Assembly: GCF_000021925.1 (NCBI RefSeq)
Contig: NC_011830.1
Location: 4,623,001-4,687,000 of the forward strand
Length of the DNA: 64,000 nucleotides
Origin: Desulfitobacterium hafniense DCB-2
Lineage (GTDB): Bacteria > Bacillota > Desulfitobacteriia > Desulfitobacteriales > Desulfitobacteriaceae
Reading direction: 5' to 3'
In this document: piece after piece, positions 59,398-64,000 of the stretch
How positions within the stretch are numbered: position 1 is the stretch's first letter
Layout of the letters: the number at the start of each line of letters is the position of its first letter
Program-made: the position numbers and the translations under genes
Notes under the pieces: generated by a model
What the model was told of the DNA's origin: nothing
Databases searched by the model: none
What the model saw: the letters and a program-made list of their open reading frames with translations, nothing else

Positions 59398-60453
59398 CTA
59401 CCCATGAGGGCAAAATGAGAGTATAGGGATTGCCAATTTTTCAGCCAGCATATTAAGCTCCTGCAACAGCCCCTCGGCAACCGGTATTCCGTCTTGTTTG
59501 CGCTGCTCGGCGTTGGCCTGCCGCCTTTCACCCGGAATCCGAATCTCCGTAATCCCTTCAGCCTTCGGTATTGCCTTAACTTCCCGGATCATATCACCCA
59601 TCCTTTGGCTGAATTCTTCAACCGGCATCAGTTTGGCAATATTTATGGCCAAAAAACTATGACCGATATTCACCGGTTCTCTGCCTTCATCATAAATCCA
59701 GCCCACATGAGATCCGTAAGCAGAACCGCTGATGATGCCCGCCATCACCTCGGCTGCCAAAGCCAAGGTATAGCCTTTCGCTCCGCCGATGGGCAAAACC
59801 GCACCCTCCAGTGCAGCCTTGGCATTTGTCGTCGCTTTCCCGTCTTTGTCCATCGCCCAGCCCTCCGGAATCTCCTCACCGTTTTTAGCCGCTAAAATAA
59901 TATTGCCGCGAGCCACCGTAGATGAAGACATATCGACGACAACCGGATACTCGGCATGAGGAAATCCATATGAGATTGGATTGGTGCCAAAATAGGGAGC
60001 CCTCCCTCCCCAAGGCGGAATACCGCTGGGTGAGTTGGTATAGGCTTGCCCGATCATTTGTTGCGCGGCAGCTAATTTGCAATAGGTAGAAGCCGCTCCA
60101 AAATGATTGCTGTTCTTCACCGTTGCAAAACCAATACCATAGATTTTTGCCAGGTCGATAGCACTATTCATAGCGCGATAAGCAACTAATTGGCCGAGTC
60201 CGTTATCACCGTCCACACGGGCCACGGCAGCATCAATGGTTTCCTGGATCTTGGGCTTTGGGTTGATGCGCCCCTTTAACAGACACTTCAGATAAACCGG
60301 TAAGCGGCTAATCCCATGGGTATCGATACCCTCCAGACTCGTATCCACCAATATGGAAGAAACAATTCCGGCATCAGTTGCCGGCACACCACTTGCTTCT
60401 AAAAGCCTTTGGCAAAAATCATTCATTGCCTGATCAGAGAACATCTGACTCAT
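59398..60453 (-). CDS. Type-2 malate/L-lactate dehydrogenase-family oxidoreductase
   Basis: 351 residues of the Ldh2/YlbC-like NAD(P)-dependent family (malate, ureidoglycolate, sulfolactate and 2,3-diketogulonate reductases). DTHGISRLPVYL (~45-56), NSNHFGAASTY (~112-122, catalytic His), PPWGGRAPYFGTNPISYGFP (~145-164) and GGAKGYTLAL (~222-231) are typical. Start at ATG 60453 with GGAGG 8 nt upstream. It lies downstream of a GntR regulator and a tripartite transporter, so it probably oxidises the imported 2-hydroxyacid. Confidence 0.9.
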   Translation of the reverse strand: MSQMFSDQAMNDFCQRLLEASGVPATDAGIVSSILVDTSLEGIDTHGISRLPVYLKCLLKGRINPKPKIQETIDAAVARVDGDNGLGQLVAYRAMNSAIDLAKIYGIGFATVKNSNHFGAASTYCKLAAAQQMIGQAYTNSPSGIPPWGGRAPYFGTNPISYGFPHAEYPVVVDMSSSTVARGNIILAAKNGEEIPEGWAMDKDGKATTNAKAALEGAVLPIGGAKGYTLALAAEVMAGIISGSAYGSHVGWIYDEGREPVNIGHSFLAINIAKLMPVEEFSQRMGDMIREVKAIPKAEGITEIRIPGERRQANAEQRKQDGIPVAEGLLQELNMLAEKLAIPILSFCPHG

Positions 60454-60509
60454 TCCCGCAACCTCCTCCTGAGCCATCACCCTGTCCTTAAGCTGCCTGA
60501 ACTGATTGG

Positions 60510-61235
60510 TTATTCATCCCAGGCATTCTCCCTCACATGGGCGTTCGAATGCAGATCATCTTCCACAGCTTCAATATGTTTGATCATTTTCTGAAACGCC
60601 AACTCCGGATCACGCTGTTTAATTGCCTCATAAATCGCTTCATGCTCTAAAACGGACAAATACTGACGTCCGGGAATCTTAAAGCTGCTGTCTCTGATTT
60701 CTCCGGTTAAATCCAGAATGTTAATCATCAGACGCTTGAGGACCTTATTGCCCGATGCCTCAGCAATCTTAAGATGGAATTCTGCATCAAGTAAAGCAAG
60801 CTTACCATCACTGGCAGAGCCCAGCTCTTTACCTCTCTTGACGATTTTTCCAAGCTCTTCGATGTCCTTATCATCGGCATTTTGAGCACACCATAATGCC
60901 GCATACCCTTCTAATATTTCTCGAACTTGAAATATTTCATCAAAAGTACCCTGGGTTATCTGGAGCAGTGCCGCTAACCGTGATACATCCTCGACTTGTT
61001 CATCCACCTCATTGACATAAGCCCCCAGGCCATGGCGAATCGTAACCATGCCCAGCCCTGCCAAAGTCTTCAAGGCATCACGGACCACTGTTCTGCTTAC
61101 TGAAAACACATTGCACATTTCCCGTTCAGCAGGCAGCTTATCCCCTGGCTTAAGTTCACCGTTACTGATACTCTGGACAACTTGTTTCACAATTTCCTCA
61201 GATAAATTACCATGAGTTTTAACTGGTTCAAACAC
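60510..61235 (-). CDS. GntR/FadR-type transcriptional regulator (FCD domain)
   Basis: 241 residues. N-terminal winged helix ~10-75: IVKQVVQSISNGELKPGDKLPAEREMCNVFSVSRTVVRDALKTLAGLGMV, then an all-helical FCD ligand domain (~90-230) with metal-binding positions in LLDAEFHLKIAEASGN and VLEHEAIYEAI. Start GTG at 61235. A TGGTA...TACCA palindrome just upstream suggests autoregulation. FCD regulators commonly respond to organic acids, consistent with the adjoining transporter and dehydrogenase. Confidence 0.92.
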   Translation of the reverse strand: MFEPVKTHGNLSEEIVKQVVQSISNGELKPGDKLPAEREMCNVFSVSRTVVRDALKTLAGLGMVTIRHGLGAYVNEVDEQVEDVSRLAALLQITQGTFDEIFQVREILEGYAALWCAQNADDKDIEELGKIVKRGKELGSASDGKLALLDAEFHLKIAEASGNKVLKRLMINILDLTGEIRDSSFKIPGRQYLSVLEHEAIYEAIKQRDPELAFQKMIKHIEAVEDDLHSNAHVRENAWDE

Positions 61236-61262
61236 TATCTATACCACCCTTACACTACTCTC

Positions 61263-61280
61263 TGGTAATATATAATACCA
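61263..61280. promoter_or_regulatory. Candidate GntR operator
   Basis: TGGTA-ATATATAA-TACCA, an interrupted palindrome 28 bp before the gntR start that overlaps a minus-strand -10-like TATTAT. The TGGT...ACCA arms fit FadR-type sites, though the spacer is longer than usual. Confidence 0.5.
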
Positions 61281-61291
61281 CTTCCCACAAT

Positions 61292-61330
61292 AAAAGGCCA
61301 ATAAACGATTTACTTTTAGGTTTATTGACC
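61292..61330 (-). terminator. Terminator of the tctC-A-B operon
   Basis: On the minus strand GGTCAATAAAC/GTTTATTGGCC (11 bp, one G-U-tolerant position) is followed by TTTTATT, 52 bp after tctB. Confidence 0.7.
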
Positions 61331-61381
61331 CTTCTATTCATATCATAATTAGTTTAATTCGTTTTATTACTTTAATGACTA

Positions 61382-61834
61382 CTAGAATAATATGCCTTCA
61401 GGTGTTGGAACTTTAAGAATTGCTGTAAATAAAAGATACAATAATACTGTCAGGAATAAACCAAACCCGCCTGATATACTGAAGGCTCTGATGTTTAGAC
61501 CCTTTTGGCTTAAGTACCACGAGCAAAGAACAAGGAAGAAAAGCGTTGATACATAAAACCCAATGTAGTAAATAGCTGCTACATACAGAATAGAAGCGAT
61601 AACGATAACAATGCCCTTAATCCTATCAAAATCTACTTCTTCAACCTTTGAAGAGGTTCTAGCAGTTAGCGCCCCCCGAGTAATTAAAAATACCCCCATC
61701 ACGGCAACAAAGATTTCCAGTATTTTGGGGTAAAGGTCAGCTTTCGGACTTAAATCCATGCCTTGAATATAAAACACCAGTGCTACAACAAGGCATGCTA
61801 AGCCGGCTAGAATATCTGTCCTACTCTTAGTCAT
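61382..61834 (-). CDS. tctB: Tripartite tricarboxylate transporter small subunit TctB
   Basis: 150 residues with four membrane helices and the family's typical ADLYPKILEIFVAVMGVFLI region (~32-51). It partners TctA in the TTT uptake system. Start at ATG 61834 with AAGGGGG 9 nt upstream; it overlaps the tctA end by 8 bp, so translation is coupled. Confidence 0.88.
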   Translation of the reverse strand: MTKSRTDILAGLACLVVALVFYIQGMDLSPKADLYPKILEIFVAVMGVFLITRGALTARTSSKVEEVDFDRIKGIVIVIASILYVAAIYYIGFYVSTLFFLVLCSWYLSQKGLNIRAFSISGGFGLFLTVLLYLLFTAILKVPTPEGILF

Positions 61835-63338
61835 TTTGATTCGCCCCCTTTTTAGCCAGCCGTTTACCAATCAAATAGGGTGAAAATACTGAGGCCAGGG
61901 TTAATATAATCAAAATAACCGAGATAGTGCTACCAAAGAAGCCGCCGAGGACAGAGCCATCTGCCGTTCCCAGCGCAATAGCCTTAGTAAAATTATCTTC
62001 AACAATCGGGCCAAGAATAATACCCAAAGCCATTGTTCCAACATCAAGGCCAATTCTATCGCTCAAATATCCTATTAGACCAAAAACCAGCATTACGACA
62101 ACATCAAGCATGCTATTCCTGATTGCGTAAGAACCTATCGCTGCTAAAGCAACAATGGCAACGCCGATATAAGGGGTCGGGATATTAAGAACCTTCGCAA
62201 TTCCTTTAATAAGGATCGCACCTATGACTACCATGAATAGGTTTCCTATAATAAGAGAGTTGATAAAGGTATAAGCTAATTCGCCATTCGTTTCAAATAT
62301 CTTAAATCCAGGCACTATGCCATGAGCTAACAAGGCGCCCATGATGATCGCCGCTACAGCACTGCCAGGAATCCCCAGTGTCAGCATTGGAATTAAGCTA
62401 CCGCCAATCACAGCATTATTGGCCGTTTCACTGGCTACCACGCCTTCCATACAACCTTTCCCGTACTGGCTGCGGTTTTTATCCCAGCGTTTCCCTTCAT
62501 TATAGGAAATAATCGAAGCGATTTCTCCGCCAGCCCCAGGCAGGATACCAATCATAGTTCCGATCAAAGATGACCGGAGAAGGTTAGCCTTACACTTCAA
62601 AAATACAGAGCGCAGGACCCGAAATATGACTCCTTTCTCTTGAGTATAAGAAGCGATATTTTCATTACTGCTGCCCACCAGTCTGATCACCTGAGAAAAA
62701 GAAAACAAACCGATCATCGCCGGAATGACTTCAATTCCCTGAACAAGAGAATAATTTCCGAAAGTGAATCGTGGGGCTCCTCCAACCGGATCCAAACCTA
62801 TTGTTGCAACTAACATACCCAAAGCGGCGGCCACAAGCCCCTTGGCTATGTTGTTCTGGGACATAGCAGCAATGGTGCTCAAGCCAAATATACAGAGCCA
62901 AAAGAATTCTGCGGCACCGAACATCAGCGAAAATCGAGCCAACGGTCCGGCGAGAAGCAAGAGGAATATAGCACCGACAATCCCCCCAAAAGCCGATCCA
63001 ACCAGAGCTGTATTTAATGCCTCCGGAGCTTTACCCTTTTGAGTCATTGGCCAGCCGTCAAAGGTAGTCGCAACGGAAGAAGGAGTTCCCGGAGTATTAA
63101 TCAAAATGGCTGAGTTTGAACCACCATAGATTGCACCTTGATAAATACCACCTAACATAATAAGACCACTGATCGGATTCATTGCAAATGTGACAGGAAC
63201 CATCAGCGCTACTCCCATAGTTGCTGTTAAGCCGGGAAGTGCACCGATAATAATACCTCCGGCAATGCCTGCTATCAAAAGAAATAAATTAAAAGGAGAA
63301 AAAATATTAATAAGACTTGGCAACAAATATTCCCACAC
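61827..63338 (-). CDS. tctA: Tripartite tricarboxylate transporter large permease TctA
   Basis: 503 residues, about twelve membrane helices. Family motifs: GIIIGALPGLTATMGVAL (~28-45), YGGSNSAILINTPGTPSSVATTFDG (~69-93), GMLPGAGGEIAS-type block near 260, and NAVIGGSLIPMLTLGIPGSAVAAIIMGAL (~310-338). Secondary carrier driven by an ion gradient that takes its substrate from TctC. Start GTG at 63338 with AGGAGG 8 nt upstream. Confidence 0.95.
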   Translation of the reverse strand: MWEYLLPSLINIFSPFNLFLLIAGIAGGIIIGALPGLTATMGVALMVPVTFAMNPISGLIMLGGIYQGAIYGGSNSAILINTPGTPSSVATTFDGWPMTQKGKAPEALNTALVGSAFGGIVGAIFLLLLAGPLARFSLMFGAAEFFWLCIFGLSTIAAMSQNNIAKGLVAAALGMLVATIGLDPVGGAPRFTFGNYSLVQGIEVIPAMIGLFSFSQVIRLVGSSNENIASYTQEKGVIFRVLRSVFLKCKANLLRSSLIGTMIGILPGAGGEIASIISYNEGKRWDKNRSQYGKGCMEGVVASETANNAVIGGSLIPMLTLGIPGSAVAAIIMGALLAHGIVPGFKIFETNGELAYTFINSLIIGNLFMVVIGAILIKGIAKVLNIPTPYIGVAIVALAAIGSYAIRNSMLDVVVMLVFGLIGYLSDRIGLDVGTMALGIILGPIVEDNFTKAIALGTADGSVLGGFFGSTISVILIILTLASVFSPYLIGKRLAKKGANQND

Positions 63339-63359
63339 CCCGGCAACCTCCTTTTTAAA

Positions 63360-63382
63360 AGGGGCGAATAGTCCTCGCCCCT
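63360..63382 (-). terminator. Attenuating hairpin between tctC and tctA
   Basis: AGGGGCGA/TCGCCCCT with a 7-nt loop, followed on the minus strand by TTTT, just before the tctA ribosome site. A leaky terminator here would yield more binding protein than permease. Confidence 0.6.
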
Positions 63383-63420
63383 ACAACAAATCAGTTATTG
63401 GCATTGTTTACTTATAGTGT

Positions 63421-64000
63421 TTACTTAATTAACCCGAACTTCTTAAGCAGATTCTCGGCTTTATCGTTTTGGCCGTACACATACTTTTCAAAATCTTCAC
63501 CCGGCATGTATTCCATTGGCTGCCCAGCCTTTTTCATATCCGCTATGTATTGAGGGTTCTCATTTATCTTCTTGAAGACATCGCGTAAAAACTGAAGGGC
63601 TTCAGGATCTGTCCCTTTAGGAACAACGAAACCGCGGCGAATATCAGATACAATATCAATTCCCTGCTCTTTCAGTGTCGGGACACCTGGCAGGAATTCG
63701 TGCTCTTCCTCGGCTGCGATTCCCAAAACTTTTATCATATCCAAGCTGCGCATTACATCATTCACATTACCGATCATAATATCCAGTTCGCCGCCTAAAA
63801 GAGCAGCATTCTGATCAGCAGCACCCTTGTAGACAATTTGAGCAGGTTCTATGCCCGTCTTTTCCTGAAGTTCCAGGAGCATTAGATGATGACCTGTGAA
63901 GGTTCCCACAATACCCACCTTCAGTTTCCCTGGATTCGCCTTTGCATAGTCCACTACTTCTTGAACTGAGTTAAATTTACTATCTTTAAGAACTGCAATG
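63421..64000 (-). CDS. tctC: Tripartite tricarboxylate transporter binding protein TctC, C-terminal part (cut by window edge)
   Basis: The last ~192 residues of an extracytoplasmic TctC/BugD-type receptor. The frame runs open to the window edge (IAVLKDSKFNSVQEVVDYAKANPGKL), so the apparent start at 63954 is internal. Family features: GTFTGHHLMLL, QIVYKGAADQNAALLGGELDIMIGN and EFLPGVPTLKEQGIDIV (~ the conserved P-T-L-K-E-x-G segment). It binds the transported organic acid and hands it to TctAB. Signal peptide lies outside the window. Confidence 0.92.
   Translation of the reverse strand, partial: IAVLKDSKFNSVQEVVDYAKANPGKLKVGIVGTFTGHHLMLLELQEKTGIEPAQIVYKGAADQNAALLGGELDIMIGNVNDVMRSLDMIKVLGIAAEEEHEFLPGVPTLKEQGIDIVSDIRRGFVVPKGTDPEALQFLRDVFKKINENPQYIADMKKAGQPMEYMPGEDFEKYVYGQNDKAENLLKKFGLIK

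Noticed and set aside
1..64000. CRISPR arrays, rRNA operons and complete insertion sequences
   Set aside because: No regularly spaced direct repeats, rRNA-like sequence or transposase gene was seen anywhere in the window.

Overview
The window looks like chromosomal DNA of an endospore-forming, anaerobic Firmicute of the Desulfitobacterium/Peptococcaceae type (inference). Support: T-box leaders, consensus sigma-A promoters, sporulation genes (lonB, spoIIR, a GerMN lipoprotein), AGGAGG-type ribosome sites, and anaerobic chemistry (glutamate mutase, 2-hydroxyacyl-CoA dehydratase-type Fe-S proteins, a Tat-exported four-cluster Fe-S protein with a membrane cytochrome b). I could not search a database, so the genus is a judgement.

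Layout. 1-5.6 kb: start of folC, a large imperfect palindrome, valS behind a T-box with a perfect promoter, and a short-loop chemoreceptor. 5.6-10.4 kb: an FMN glutamate-synthase-like protein, a YrzE-like membrane protein, a LysM-ferritin fusion, a cation exchanger and engB. 10.5-25 kb: the protein-quality-control run tig-clpX / lonB-lonA-engB, without clpP, split by a seven-gene trp operon (C-F-D-B-A-E-G) on the opposite strand whose leader carries two T-box antiterminator/terminator units. 25-34.3 kb: a glycolipid glycosyltransferase, tRNA-Leu, a glycolate/lactate-oxidase set (GlcF/E/D-like) with a cupin, an unknown protein and an IclR regulator with repeated palindromic operators. 34.4-35.8 kb: a 1.4-kb micro-island at the 3' end of tRNA-His, bounded by a 25-bp duplication and carrying one DUF3800 gene. 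35.8-42.4 kb: tRNA-His, -Arg and -Pro, rdgB, rph, a P-loop/tRNA-SAD-like protein, an O-methyltransferase, a two-HD protein, a globin-coupled chemoreceptor and a zinc ribbon.

42.8-44.6 kb: an orphan Fe-S/cytochrome b module. 44.7-53.6 kb: one nine-gene transcription unit, murI-glmS-glmL-glmE-mal-(HgdB-like)-(activase)-fumarase alpha/beta. It encodes conversion of glutamate through 3-methylaspartate and mesaconate to citramalate, with glutamate racemase at its head and a double-cubane-type reductase pair inside it. 53.7-64 kb: an HD-GYP protein, MarR, a GerMN lipoprotein with a hexanucleotide microsatellite, a LytTR regulator, spoIIR, a ZIP transporter, an SGNH protein, and a tripartite tricarboxylate transporter (tctC-A-B) with a GntR regulator and a type-2 malate/lactate dehydrogenase.

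The least expected signals are non-coding or small. First, a REP-like palindrome family (core GGGGACAGGTACCG) whose arms begin within 1 nt of the stop codon at five gene ends and which has a 27/29 match inside the cytochrome b coding sequence. Second, the tRNA-His micro-island. Third, the tandem T-box leader of the trp operon. Fourth, the multi-hairpin palindrome at 478-701.
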